From positions 1 to 52,081 of the forward strand of contig NZ_JAFBIV010000015.1 in NCBI RefSeq assembly GCF_021531915.1: DNA of 52,081 nt, in the 5' to 3' direction. The position numbers were made by a program, and so were the translations under genes. Below the pieces are notes generated by a model that worked only from the letters and a program-made list of their open reading frames with translations, was not told where the DNA came from and searched no databases. Shown here in pieces: positions 1 through 10,659 of this stretch; the stretch's first letter is position 1; each line of letters begins with the position of its first letter. Source of the stretch: Oscillibacter valericigenes (GTDB lineage Bacteria > Bacillota > Clostridia > Oscillospirales > Oscillospiraceae).

Positions 1-37
1 GGATCGAAACGCCCCCACGTTTCTGGAGGGGGGCACA

Positions 38-72
38 GGGGGAGAGGTCTTTGCGCCAAAGACCTCTCCCCC
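38..72 (-). terminator. Perfect 16-bp stem-loop after argJ
   Basis: Positions 38-53 and 57-72 are exact reverse complements around a 3-nt CGC loop. The hairpin lies 35 bp past the argJ stop in the direction of transcription. No T-run follows on the minus strand, so it may be an mRNA-stabilising or attenuating hairpin, or part of an intergenic repeat, rather than a true intrinsic terminator. The rest of 1-106 shows no gene. Confidence 0.45.
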
Positions 73-106
73 CTTCCCCGTCCCGGTGGGGGCCATCGGA
101 CAACGC

Positions 107-1333
107 TCAGGTCCGGTAATCGCCGTTGATCTTGATATAGTCGTAGGTAATGTCACATCCCCAGCAGGTGCAGGAACCGCTTCCTTCGCCCATGGTAATG
201 TTGATCTCGATATCGTGCTCGGTCAGGATCTTCTTGGCGAAGTCCTCGTCAAAATCCAGGCCCCGGCCCTGCTCGCACACGGCGATGTCGCCCGCCGCGC
301 TGGTGAAGTGGACATCCACCTTCTCCGGGTCGAACTCCGCGCCGGAGTAGCCCATGGCGCACAGCACCCGGCCCCAATTGGCGTCGGCGCCGAAGATGGC
401 GGCCTTGGTCAGGGTGGAGGAGATGACGGACTTGGAAATGGTCTCAGCCTGGGCCTCGTCCGCCGCGCCCTGGACGGTGCAGGTGATGAGGTGCTTGGCG
501 CCCTCGCCGTCGGAGGCCATCTTTTTCGCCAGGGCCATGCACAGGGCCTGGAGGGCCTCCAGGAAGGCCGCGTAGTCCTCGCCCTTTTCGGTGATGGTCT
601 TGTTGCCCGCCAGGCCGTTGGCCAGCACGATGCAGCTGTCGTTGGTGGAGGTATCGCCGTCCACGCTGATGCGGTTGAAGCTGACGTTGACGGTTTCCAG
701 CAGAGCGGTACGGATCATTTCCGGGGAAATGGCGCAGTCAGTGGTCAAAAAGCACAACATCGTACCCATATTGGGGTGGATCATGCCGCTGCCCTTGGCG
801 ATGCCGCCCATGCGGACCACTTTGCCGCCGATGACGGTCTCCACCGCCGCTTCCTTCTTCTCGGTGTCGGTGGTCATGATGGCGTGGGCCGCCGCATCGC
901 TGGCCTCTGCGGAGTGGTCCAGAGCCGCGTACAGCTCCGGCATGCCGTCCTCGATGACCTTCACATTCAGGGTCTGGCCGATGACGCCGGTGGAGGACAC
1001 CAGCACGTCCTCCGGCTTGCAGCCGATGGCCTTGGCCGCCGCCTGACACATTTTGATGGCGTTCTCCTCGCCCTGGGGGGCGCAGGCGTTGGCGTTGCCG
1101 CTGTTGGCGATGATGGCCCGGGCCTTGCCGTCGGCCAGGTGGGTCTTGTCCACATGGATGGGGGCGGCCTTCACCACGTTTTTGGTGAACACGGCGGAGG
1201 CGGCGCAGTCCACGTCGGAGACGATGAGGGCCACATCCTTCTTCCAGTTGGCGTGGGTCTTGACGCCCACATGGATACCAGCGGCCTGGAAGCCCTGGGC
1301 GGCACACACGCCGCCGTCGATAAATTTCAGCAT
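107..1333 (-). CDS. argJ: ArgJ, bifunctional ornithine acetyltransferase / N-acetylglutamate synthase
   Basis: 408 residues. ArgJ transfers the acetyl group from N-acetylornithine to glutamate, which closes the cyclic arginine pathway; many ArgJ proteins also use acetyl-CoA. The STGVIGQ oxyanion-hole region is at about 114-120. The autocleavage site is at 190-191, in NMGTMLCFLTTD, with Thr191 as the expected nucleophile of the beta chain. The residue before it is Gly, where most family members I know have Ala. I chose the ATG at 1333 (MLKFIDGG) because it follows GAGG at a usable distance; an upstream GTG at 1354 lacks a ribosome site and overlaps the argC-tail remnant. It is the last arginine gene in the window and lies downstream of argC; argB and argD, if linked, would be to the left. 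Confidence 0.95.
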   Translation of the reverse strand: MLKFIDGGVCAAQGFQAAGIHVGVKTHANWKKDVALIVSDVDCAASAVFTKNVVKAAPIHVDKTHLADGKARAIIANSGNANACAPQGEENAIKMCQAAAKAIGCKPEDVLVSSTGVIGQTLNVKVIEDGMPELYAALDHSAEASDAAAHAIMTTDTEKKEAAVETVIGGKVVRMGGIAKGSGMIHPNMGTMLCFLTTDCAISPEMIRTALLETVNVSFNRISVDGDTSTNDSCIVLANGLAGNKTITEKGEDYAAFLEALQALCMALAKKMASDGEGAKHLITCTVQGAADEAQAETISKSVISSTLTKAAIFGADANWGRVLCAMGYSGAEFDPEKVDVHFTSAAGDIAVCEQGRGLDFDEDFAKKILTEHDIEINITMGEGSGSCTCWGCDITYDYIKINGDYRT

Positions 1334-1350
1334 AGTCGTTACCTCGTTTT

Positions 1351-1419
1351 TCACAGGTTCAGGCCCGTCGTTTCCTCAAAGCCTAACATCAGATTCATAT
1401 TCTGGACGGCAGCGCCGGT
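1351..1419 (-). pseudogene. Duplicated 3' end of argC (gene remnant)
   Basis: On the minus strand this stretch reads GAAVQNMNLMLGF then EETTGLNL and a stop, matching the last 21-22 codons of the intact argC at 1507-1575. I count about 9 differences in 69 bp. Nearly all are synonymous, with one Asp-to-Glu change. That pattern fits the tail of a diverged argC that was once under selection, not a fresh tandem copy. Homology stops upstream of GAAVQN, where the remnant continues into unrelated sequence. Its stop codon lies 15 bp before the argJ start. Confidence 0.85.
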
Positions 1420-1506
1420 TTTGTCATCCCGGCCGGTTGCCGCTTCAGCGGCGAGGACGGGTGACATTCCCTCGCGCCCAATGGGCGCCTCCGGCGCAGG
1501 CCCACT
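1420..1506. repeat. Hairpin-rich spacer between the argC stop and the argC-tail remnant
   Basis: No ORF of interest. It contains the small perfect dyads GCCGCTTCAGCGGC and GCGCCCAATGGGCGC, spaced like the stacked hairpins of the larger element at 3920-4061. It may be a relic of the same kind of intergenic repeat, or the insertion that separated the two argC tails. Confidence 0.4.
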
Positions 1507-2442
1507 TCACAGGTTCAGGCCGGTGGTCTCGTCAAACCCCAGCATCAAATTCATGTTCTGGACGGCAGCGCCGGAGGCGCCTTTACCCAGATTGTCGAAC
1601 AGGGCGGTAATAGTGAACTGTTCATCGTTGCCCGCCACGTACAACACCAGGGTGTCCTTCCCCGCCTGGGCGTTGGCGTACAGCTTGGCGGTGTCCGTAT
1701 CGTCCGCCACATGGACCAGGGCCGCTCCCGCGTAGTAGTCCGCCAGCTTCTGCCGGACCTCCGCCAGGGTGGAAACACCCTGCATTTGGCTCATATGAAA
1801 AGGAACGGTGGTAGCCATGCCCTTGTAGTAGTCGTCCACGATGGGGGTGAACACAGGCTTGTTATCCAGGCCGCAGATCTTCCGCATCTCCGGCAGGTGC
1901 TTGTGGCTCTGGCCCATGCCGTAGGGGCAGGGGGCCAACAGGGCCGCGTCCTTGTCCGGGGCTTCGTACTGGGCGATCATCTTCTTGCCGCCGCCGGAGT
2001 AGCCGGTGAGGGAGAAGGCAGACAGGCAGGCGTCCCTGGGCAGCAGGCCCATGGCCACCAGCGGATACACCACGCTGATGAAGCCCGTGGCGTGGCAGCC
2101 GGGGTTGGCGACACGCTTGCTGTTCTGGATGGCCGCCCGGCGCTCCGCCGACAGCTCGGGGAAGCCGTAGTCCCAGTCAGGGTCCGTGCGGTGGGCGGTG
2201 GAGGCGTCGATGACCCGGGTGGTGGGGCTTTCAATGAGACCCACGGCCTCGACAGCCGCCGCGTCGGGCAGGCACAGGAACACGATATCCGCCGCGTCCA
2301 TCAGCTTCTTCCGCTCGGTCGGGTCCTTGCGCTTTTCCTCGTCAATGAGGAGGAGGTCGATATCGCTTCTCACGGAAAGGCGGTCGTAGATCTGTAAACC
2401 TGTGGTGCCGTCCTTGCCGTCGATATATACCTTTGGTTTCAA
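1507..2442 (-). CDS. argC: ArgC, N-acetyl-gamma-glutamyl-phosphate reductase (short type)
   Basis: About 311 residues, the size of the shorter ArgC class. It catalyses NADPH-dependent reduction of N-acetylglutamyl phosphate to the semialdehyde. The N-terminal motif is KPKVYIDGKDGTTG, and the catalytic Cys116 sits in NPGCHATG. I favour a TTG start at 2442: homologues begin MKPK, and the TTG lies 9-10 nt after GGGG, whereas the ATG at 2451 directly abuts the GGGG. It follows argH by 15 bp. A diverged copy of its last codons lies between it and argJ. Confidence 0.93.
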   Translation of the reverse strand: MKPKVYIDGKDGTTGLQIYDRLSVRSDIDLLLIDEEKRKDPTERKKLMDAADIVFLCLPDAAAVEAVGLIESPTTRVIDASTAHRTDPDWDYGFPELSAERRAAIQNSKRVANPGCHATGFISVVYPLVAMGLLPRDACLSAFSLTGYSGGGKKMIAQYEAPDKDAALLAPCPYGMGQSHKHLPEMRKICGLDNKPVFTPIVDDYYKGMATTVPFHMSQMQGVSTLAEVRQKLADYYAGAALVHVADDTDTAKLYANAQAGKDTLVLYVAGNDEQFTITALFDNLGKGASGAAVQNMNLMLGFDETTGLNL

Positions 2443-2457
2443 TGGGAACATCCCCTT

Positions 2458-3840
2458 TTATTTGGTGTGGGCTTTCACAAAGTCCTCGATGGCTTCGATC
2501 TGGCGGGTGGTCTCGCTGACGGCGGGGCCGCCGTAGCTGGCCCGGAGGGCCATGCAGTTCTCCAGGTTGATGGCCTCGTACACGTCCTGGTCAAAGAGGT
2601 CGGACACGGTCTTCAACTCGTCCAGGGTCAGCTCTTCCAGGGTCTTGCCCTGGGCGGTACAGGCGGCCACCAGCTTGCCGGTGACGGTGTAGGCGTCCCG
2701 GAAGGGCATGCCCTTCTTGGTGAGATAATCGGCGCAGTCCGTGGCGTTGATAAAGCCCTTGCCGGCGGCCTTGCGCATGTTGTCCGTGCGGACGGTCATG
2801 GTGTCGATCATGGCGGCGAACACGGGCAGGCACATCTCCACGGTGTCGATGGCGTCAAACACCGGCTCCTTGTCCTCCTGCATGTCCTTGTTGTAGGCCA
2901 GGGGCAGGCCCTTCATGACGGTCAGAAGGCTCATGAGATCGCCGTAGACCCGGCCCGTCTTGCCCCGGACCAACTCCGCCACGTCGGGGTTCTTCTTCTG
3001 GGGCATGATGGAGCTGCCGGTGGCGTAGGCGTCGTCCAGCTCAATGAACTTGAACTCCCAGCTGCACCAGAGGATCACTTCCTCGGAGAAGCGGCTCAGG
3101 TGCATCATCAGGATGGACAGGGCGGACATCAGTTCCAGGGCGTAGTCCCGGTCACTGACGCCGTCCAGAGAGTTGCTCATGGGGGCGTCGAAATCCAGGG
3201 CCTTGGCGGTCTGCCAGCGGTCGATGGGGTAGGTGGTGCCGGCCAGGGCGCCGCTGCCCAGAGGGCACTCGTTGAGACGCTTGGCACAGTCCTCCAGCCG
3301 GGTCACGTCCCGGGAGAACATGCTGGCGTAGGCCATGAGGTGCTGGGCGAAGGAGATGGGCTGGGCCCGCTGCAGGTGGGTGTAGCCCGGCATGACGGCG
3401 GTCTGGTACTGCTTGGCCTGACGGCAGAGAACCGTTTCCAGTTCCAGAAGCTGGCCCACGATGGTGGGGATCTGCTCCCGGACGTACATGCGGAAGTCCA
3501 GGGCCACCTGGTCGTTGCGGCTGCGGGCGGTGTGGAGCCGCTTGCCGGCGTCGCCGATGCGGGCGGTGAGCAGGGCCTCCACGTTCATGTGGATATCCTC
3601 GTTGTCGGCGGTGAATTCCACCTTTCCGGCTTCCACATCCTCCAGAATGGACTGCAGGCCCTCTAAAATGGCGGCCACATCCTCCATGGAGATGATGCCG
3701 CAGGCCCCCAGCATCTTCGCGTGGGCCATGGAGCCGGTGATGTCCTCCCTATACAGCCGCTGGTCAAAGCTGATGGAGGCGTTCAGTTCGTTTACCAAGT
3801 TATCGGTTTCCTTCTGAAACCGGCCACCCCAAAGTTTCAT
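2458..3840 (-). CDS. argH: ArgH, argininosuccinate lyase
   Basis: 460 residues, the normal length. It splits argininosuccinate into arginine and fumarate. It belongs to the aspartase/fumarase superfamily, with the signature loop [12 protein letters not shown] in the middle of the protein, the SSMPQK-type serine loop that supplies the catalytic base. The N-terminus MKLWGGRF is the family consensus. It is read after argG across a 227-bp hairpin-rich spacer. The fumarate it releases is the substrate of the neighbouring fumC, although fumC has its own promoter and terminator. Confidence 0.97.
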   Translation of the reverse strand: MKLWGGRFQKETDNLVNELNASISFDQRLYREDITGSMAHAKMLGACGIISMEDVAAILEGLQSILEDVEAGKVEFTADNEDIHMNVEALLTARIGDAGKRLHTARSRNDQVALDFRMYVREQIPTIVGQLLELETVLCRQAKQYQTAVMPGYTHLQRAQPISFAQHLMAYASMFSRDVTRLEDCAKRLNECPLGSGALAGTTYPIDRWQTAKALDFDAPMSNSLDGVSDRDYALELMSALSILMMHLSRFSEEVILWCSWEFKFIELDDAYATGSSIMPQKKNPDVAELVRGKTGRVYGDLMSLLTVMKGLPLAYNKDMQEDKEPVFDAIDTVEMCLPVFAAMIDTMTVRTDNMRKAAGKGFINATDCADYLTKKGMPFRDAYTVTGKLVAACTAQGKTLEELTLDELKTVSDLFDQDVYEAINLENCMALRASYGGPAVSETTRQIEAIEDFVKAHTK

Positions 3841-3842
3841 AC

Positions 3843-4066
3843 ATGTTGTCCTTTCACCACGAACGCGGGGCGAAGAGGTCTTCTCCGTCCCGCTGGCGTG
3901 TTTTTCTTTTCAAAGAGGTGTCCCCGGCCGGGGACGGGGATGTGCCCCTGCTGGGGCACGCGGGGGATGCGCCGCTTTGCGGCGCGGGAATGCGGCCCCC
4001 ACTTTTCTTTGTCTTGCCAAAGAAAATGGGGGGTGCATTCCCCGCACCGGGCTTCCGGTGCAGCTT
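3843..4066. repeat. Multi-hairpin intergenic element between argG and argH
   Basis: At least five consecutive dyads: GTCCCCGG/CCGGGGAC (3920-3935), GTGCCCC/GGGGCAC (3942-3959), GCGCCGC/GCGGCGC (3969-3985), a long stem CCCCCA-TTTTCTTTG / CAAAGAAAA-TGGGGG with one bulge (3996-4032), and GCACCGG/CCGGTGC (4044-4061). The reading frame through it (FFGKTKKSGG) is a kind of junk ORF I have seen in related gut Clostridia, which suggests a dispersed repeat family. That is recollection, not a search. It directly follows the argG stop and could set the argG:argH mRNA ratio or stabilise the upstream message. Confidence 0.75.
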
Positions 4067-4067
4067 C

Positions 4068-5294
4068 TTAAAGTTTGCCCTGCTCGCGAAGGGCAAGGAC
4101 GGTATCGGGCAGGCCCCACAGGTTGATGAAGCCGGTGGCATTGGTCTGGTCGTAGCTGCTCTCGTTAAAGGTCACCAGCTCCTCGGAGTACAGGGACTCG
4201 GGAGAGGTGATGGAGGCGGTGATCATGTTGCCCTTGTACAGCTTCAGCTTCACGCTGCCGGTGACGTGCTCCTGGGTCTTGTCAGCGAAGGCGGACAGGG
4301 CCTCCCGCACGGGGGTGAACCACTTGCCGTTGTAGATGAGGTCCGCGAAGTCCACGGCCAGCTTGGCCTTCATGTGGGCGGAGTCCTTGTCAACAGTGAT
4401 CATCTCCAGGCACTGGTGGGCCTTGTAGAGGATTGTGCCGCCCGGGGTCTCGTAAACGCCTCTGTCCTTCATGCCGACCAACCGGTTCTCCACGATGTCC
4501 AGCAGGCCGATGCCGTTCTCGCCGCCTAGCTTGTTCAGCTTCCGGATGATGTCGCTGCCCTTCATCTTCTCGCCGTCCACAGCCACGGGCACGCCCTTTT
4601 CAAAGTCGATGGTCACGTAGGTGGGTGCGTCGGGGGCGGTGATGGGGCTGACACCCATCTCCAGGAAGCCGGGCTTCTCGTACTGGGGCTCGTTGGCGGG
4701 GTCCTCCAGGTCCAGGCCCTCGTGAGAGAGGTGCCACAGGTTCTTGTCCTTGGAGTAGTTGGTCTCTCTAGAGATCTTCAGAGGCACGTTGTGGGCCTCG
4801 GCGTAGTCGATCTCTTCATCTCTGCCTTTGATGTCCCACTCTCTCCAGGGGGCGATGATGGTCATGTCGGGGGCAAAGCGCTTGATGCCCAGCTCGAACC
4901 GGACCTGGTCGTTGCCCTTGCCGGTGCAGCCGTGGGCGATGGCGTCGGCGTTCTCGGCCTTGGCGATCTCCACCAGCTTCTTGGCGATGATGGGTCTTGC
5001 AAAGGCGGTGCCCAGCAGGTACTGCTCATAGCTGGCGCCCATCTTCAGGGCGGGCCAGATGACGTCCTCCACCATCTCGTCGGTCAGGTCGGCGATGTAC
5101 AGCTTGCTGGCGCCGGTCTTGATGGCCTTCTCCTCCAGACCGTCCAGCTCGTCGCCCTGGCCCACATCGGCGGCCACGGCGATGATCTCGGGATCGTTGT
5201 AGTTCTCCTTCAGCCAGGGGATGATGATGGATGTATCCAGGCCGCCGGAATAGGCCAGGACGATCTTCTTGATGTCTTTCTTATCTTTCTTCAT
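4068..5294 (-). CDS. argG: ArgG, argininosuccinate synthase
   Basis: 408 residues. It makes argininosuccinate from citrulline, aspartate and ATP. The PP-loop AYSGGLDTS is at residues 14-22 after a Lys-rich start ([10 protein letters not shown]). The rest of the family pattern is intact, including the citrulline and aspartate binding stretches around [13 protein letters not shown]. The ATG at 5294 is preceded by GGAGG with 8-nt spacing. It is the first gene of the arginine operon and sits under a strong promoter with an ArgR-like box. Confidence 0.97.
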   Translation of the reverse strand: MKKDKKDIKKIVLAYSGGLDTSIIIPWLKENYNDPEIIAVAADVGQGDELDGLEEKAIKTGASKLYIADLTDEMVEDVIWPALKMGASYEQYLLGTAFARPIIAKKLVEIAKAENADAIAHGCTGKGNDQVRFELGIKRFAPDMTIIAPWREWDIKGRDEEIDYAEAHNVPLKISRETNYSKDKNLWHLSHEGLDLEDPANEPQYEKPGFLEMGVSPITAPDAPTYVTIDFEKGVPVAVDGEKMKGSDIIRKLNKLGGENGIGLLDIVENRLVGMKDRGVYETPGGTILYKAHQCLEMITVDKDSAHMKAKLAVDFADLIYNGKWFTPVREALSAFADKTQEHVTGSVKLKLYKGNMITASITSPESLYSEELVTFNESSYDQTNATGFINLWGLPDTVLALREQGKL

Positions 5295-5332
5295 GATGGA
5301 TTCCTCCGTATGTGTTGTTTGATGATGGTTGA

Positions 5333-5362
5333 ATTATACGCCTATTATGAATATTTATGCAA
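5333..5362 (-). promoter_or_regulatory. argG promoter overlapped by an ARG box
   Basis: Minus strand: -35 TTGCAT (5357-5362), 18-bp spacer, -10 TATAAT (5333-5338). TGAATATTTATGCA at 5348-5361 matches the ARG box TGAATWWWWATTCA at 13 of 14 positions and covers the spacer and -35. An ArgR repressor bound here would block RNA polymerase. A weaker match (CGAATATTTATGTA, 5510-5523) and an ATGTTG/CAACAT dyad (5368-5381) lie upstream. Confidence 0.8.
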
Positions 5363-5546
5363 GTGTCATGTTGCACAACATTTTCTTTCTTCTTTGGATA
5401 TTTTTGCGCACTCCCACAACGCAGCCGGATATATTTGCTGTTTTTGGCCACTTTGGCAGGACCGTTTCCCCGCCGTCCTCCCCTCTCGCGTATATTTTCA
5501 CGGAATATGCGAATATTTATGTATATATGCACACATTCGTGGTCAG

Positions 5547-5577
5547 ACAAAAGCAGCGGCCTATTCAGACCGCTGCT
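5547..5577 (-). terminator. fumC terminator
   Basis: AGCAGCGG / CCGCTGCT stem (5552-5559 with 5570-5577), extended by two further pairs, followed on the minus strand by TTTTGT. It separates fumC from the argG promoter. Confidence 0.85.
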
Positions 5578-5588
5578 CAATTTTCTCT

Positions 5589-6947
<1,359 letters not shown>

Positions 6948-6981
6948 AGGTGGTTCCCCCATTTGTACAAAATTTGGCATC

Positions 6982-7010
6982 ATTATACTAGCAATGGCGT
7001 GGATACGCAA
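6982..7010 (-). promoter_or_regulatory. fumC promoter
   Basis: Minus strand: -35 TTGCGT (7005-7010), 17-bp spacer, -10 TATAAT (6982-6987), about 35 bp before the fumC start. Confidence 0.8.
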
Positions 7011-7019
7011 GAGGGAGCG

Positions 7020-7491
7020 TCACGGTTTCCAGGGGGAAAACCGGAACCGCCCCAGCCCCCGGGTCTCCAGGACGGCGTAGTCCTCCGTCCCCTTCTGGGC
7101 GTACCGTATCCGAAACACGCCTTTCTCCGGGTCGTACTCCGCCGTAACGGAGTTGGCGCCCCAGTTGTCGTGGTTAGGCAGGCCGGTCAGGTCCAGGATC
7201 CCCCTCCAGACGGTATCCCCCCCGGCGCTGGTAGACGAACACGTCCCGGCGGCCGTCCCCGCCGAACTGGACGTTGGCCGCCAGCTCCTTCCAGCCCTTC
7301 CCGTCCAGGTCCACGGACCAGTCCTGGGGCCCCTCAAAGCCGAAGCTCACGGCAATGGGAAAGGTGCCCCGGTCCGTCACAGCGTAGTAGGTCCGCTTCT
7401 GCCAGATGGTGCCCTCGGTCTGCATGTAGCCGTCGTAGCCCAGAATATCGGTGAAGGGAATGCTGCCCTCCGGCCATGGCTGCTTGCTCAT
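7020..7491 (-). pseudogene. Small unknown protein, frameshifted at a G7 run
   Basis: Two overlapping frames together give one protein of about 156 residues. It begins MSKQPWPEG at 7491 (good GGAGGAG site) and ends in GRFRFSPWKP at 7020. The first frame runs off into nonsense after VYQRRGGY. Removing one G from the seven-G tract (C7 on the plus strand, 7217-7223) restores VYQRRGDTVWRGILDL. The middle (DLDGKGWKELAANVQFGGDG) resembles the Asp-rich repeats of FG-GAP/VCBS proteins, but one repeat is too little for an assignment. I do not recognise the family. It could be a true mutation, a phase-variable tract or a sequencing error. Confidence 0.75.
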
Positions 7492-7554
7492 ACGGTTCTC
7501 CTCCTTCGGCATTGTCCGCCGGACCATTCAATGCCCCGGCCCGGCAGGGGGTGC

Positions 7555-7587
7555 AAAAAATACCCGGGGCCTTTCGGCTCCGGGTAT
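7555..7587 (-). terminator. Terminator of the LacI-family regulator gene
   Basis: A 12-bp stem ATACCCGGGGCC / GGCTCCGGGTAT (one G-U pair) with a 4-nt loop, followed by six T on the minus strand. Confidence 0.9.
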
Positions 7588-7599
7588 CACCGTGCGTTT

Positions 7600-8613
7600 T
7601 TACTTTTTTCCGGCCCAGCCGGCGGGGTTGTCGTAGGGGCGGTAGGCGGAGGTCAGCACCTTTTCAAACACCGGGGCGTCGGGATTCTCGATGCGGCTGA
7701 GGATCTGCTCACCGGCGGCCTTGCCCAGCTCCTCGGCAGGCTGGACGATGCAGTCCATCTGGCCGGAATAAAGCTCATAGAAATTGGAATCATAATCCAC
7801 GAAGCTGACCAGGTCAATGTCCCGGGCCAGCTGGATGCCCTTCTGGTGCAGGTAGATGATGGTCTCGGAGGCCATCAGGCCCTGGCAGACCACGATGGCA
7901 TCGCACCTCTGCTCCAGCAGCTCGTCCAGGCAGGACTGGACGCTGTTCTCCATAGAGTTGCCGTAGCGGATCAGATCATCCTCCACCGGCAGGCCGCAGT
8001 CGGTCATGGCCTCCCGGTAGGCGGAGATGCGCTCCTTGGTGGAAGACAGCCGGGGCAGGCCGCCCACGATGCCGATGCGCTTGGCGCCCTTTGCCGCCAG
8101 ACGGCATACGCTGCGGTAGATGGGCTGGAAGTTGGACACGCAGATGGAGGAGTACTTCTTCACGTCGAAGGTGCGGTCCACCAGCACCACCGGGAACCCG
8201 GCGGGGATCAGCTGGTCGAAGCGCTGGAAGTCCTCCATGGTGCTGGCCACCAGCAGGCCGTCCACCAGACCGGCGCTGAGCAGACGGATGTTGTTCTCCT
8301 CCCGCTGGGCATCCTCCTTGGTGTTGGCGATGATCAGGTGGTAGCTATGGGCGGAGAGGTAGTTCTCCACCGCCTCGATGATGGTGCCGAAGAACTTGTT
8401 GGAGATATCCGGTACGATGAAGCCCACGGTCTTCTTCTTTCCGGTGCGGAAACTGCGGGCGGAGGCGTCGGGCGTATAGCCCAACTCGGCGATGGCCTGA
8501 TAGACCTTTTCCTTGGTCTCGCCGGAGACGTAGCGGGTATTGTTAATGGTATGGGACACGGTGGCGGTGGAGACACCGGCCATCCGGGCAACGTCACTGA
8601 TGGTCACTTTCAT
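7600..8613 (-). CDS. LacI/GalR-family transcriptional regulator
   Basis: 337 residues. The N-terminal helix-turn-helix and hinge (TISDVARMAGVSTATVSHTINN, residues 3-24, to about 60) are typical LacI/CcpA/PurR. The rest is a periplasmic-binding-protein-like effector domain. The ligand cannot be told from sequence. It lies divergent from gapA with 311 bp between them, and the same CGTTTACGCAA motif occurs in the leader of each transcript. I infer it represses itself and gapA in response to a sugar or central-carbon metabolite. CcpA is an alternative, but the ligand domain does not look like CcpA to me. Confidence 0.93.
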   Translation of the reverse strand: MKVTISDVARMAGVSTATVSHTINNTRYVSGETKEKVYQAIAELGYTPDASARSFRTGKKKTVGFIVPDISNKFFGTIIEAVENYLSAHSYHLIIANTKEDAQREENNIRLLSAGLVDGLLVASTMEDFQRFDQLIPAGFPVVLVDRTFDVKKYSSICVSNFQPIYRSVCRLAAKGAKRIGIVGGLPRLSSTKERISAYREAMTDCGLPVEDDLIRYGNSMENSVQSCLDELLEQRCDAIVVCQGLMASETIIYLHQKGIQLARDIDLVSFVDYDSNFYELYSGQMDCIVQPAEELGKAAGEQILSRIENPDAPVFEKVLTSAYRPYDNPAGWAGKK

Positions 8614-8629
8614 ATCGGTTCACCCTTTT

Positions 8630-8639
8630 GCGTAAACGC
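8630..8639 (-). promoter_or_regulatory. LacI-type operator in the regulator's own leader
   Basis: GCGTTTACGC on the minus strand, a dyad GCGT/ACGC about a central TT, located between the lacI-family promoter and its ribosome site. CGTTTACGCAA is shared exactly with the gapA leader. Confidence 0.6.
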
Positions 8640-8663
8640 TTTTCTTTTTGCGCAATCAATTAG

Positions 8664-9938
<1,275 letters not shown>

Positions 9939-9971
9939 TCTGTCTCACAGGATATTTGCTTTATCGTACAG

Positions 9972-10010
9972 CAGCCGTCCGGGCCGAAAGGTCCGGACGG
10001 CTGTTTTTTT
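9972..10010 (+). terminator. gapA terminator
   Basis: A 14-bp stem (9972-9985 with 9990-10003, one G-U pair) closed by a GAAA tetraloop and followed by seven T. Confidence 0.95.
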
Positions 10011-10089
10011 GTCGAGACGGCGTTGTTGCGGACCGGTTCGCTGCATGGTATGATGGACTCGTTCAATCGGAATTTAAGGAGGTGTTCTG

Positions 10090-10659
10090 TTGCTTATTCT
10101 CATTATTTTTGCCTTGATACTTCCTTTTATTTACATAAAAAAGCCTGTTAGAGCCAAGAATCTGGCTGCTTATGATGTCATCATTGTTTTAGGTCATCTA
10201 CCTAATGCTGACGGCGAAATGAGCACAATAATGAAATCAAGGATTTTTAAAGCCATTGAGCTTTACCATTTAAACCAGAGGCCGATGATCTTATGTGGCG
10301 GCTCTCACTTTGATCGACCCGAGGAAGCAAAACTTATGGCCAAAGAAGCTTTAAAAAACGGTGTTTTAAGAGAAGATATTTTATTAGATGATAAATCTTT
10401 GAATACCTATGCAAATATCAAGAATGCTAAAAGGATTATGGATGAACATTCCTATAAGAAGGCTATTATTGTATCATCTTCCTGGCATGCTTATTTGAGT
10501 GCCCGTTTTGCGTTTGAATTTGCGATAGATAATGCCATTGTCAATGCGAATAGGCCAGAGGATTTTACCTTTTTTCATGTTATATTAGCTTATGTTTATA
10601 TGTATATCCACACTTATAAAAATCTCTTTTATCGTCTAAGTCATCCGCATCAAAGATAA
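10090..10659 (+). CDS. YdcF/SanA-like (DUF218) membrane-anchored protein
   Basis: 189 residues. A hydrophobic N-terminal anchor (LILIIFALILPFIYI) is followed by a DUF218-type domain with the marks DVIIVLGH, ILCGG and the helix run AKLMAKEALKNGV. Family members are linked to envelope integrity or polysaccharide metabolism; the reaction is unknown. TTG start at 10090 with a perfect AAGGAGGT site 6 nt upstream. The gene is visibly AT-rich, with many AAA/ATT/TTA codons, inside GC-rich DNA, a sign of recent transfer. The region downstream to 11195 is also AT-rich and decayed. Confidence 0.8.
   Translation: MLILIIFALILPFIYIKKPVRAKNLAAYDVIIVLGHLPNADGEMSTIMKSRIFKAIELYHLNQRPMILCGGSHFDRPEEAKLMAKEALKNGVLREDILLDDKSLNTYANIKNAKRIMDEHSYKKAIIVSSSWHAYLSARFAFEFAIDNAIVNANRPEDFTFFHVILAYVYMYIHTYKNLFYRLSHPHQR

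Noticed and set aside
86..1735. 549-codon plus-strand ORF across argJ and argC
   Set aside because: Antisense shadow of two clear enzymes; Gly/Val/His-rich composition typical of reverse-frame GC-rich DNA.
3854..4141. 95-codon minus-strand ORF containing FFGKTKKSGG
   Set aside because: Lies in the multi-hairpin repeat and overlaps the argG end; product of the repeat sequence, not a gene.
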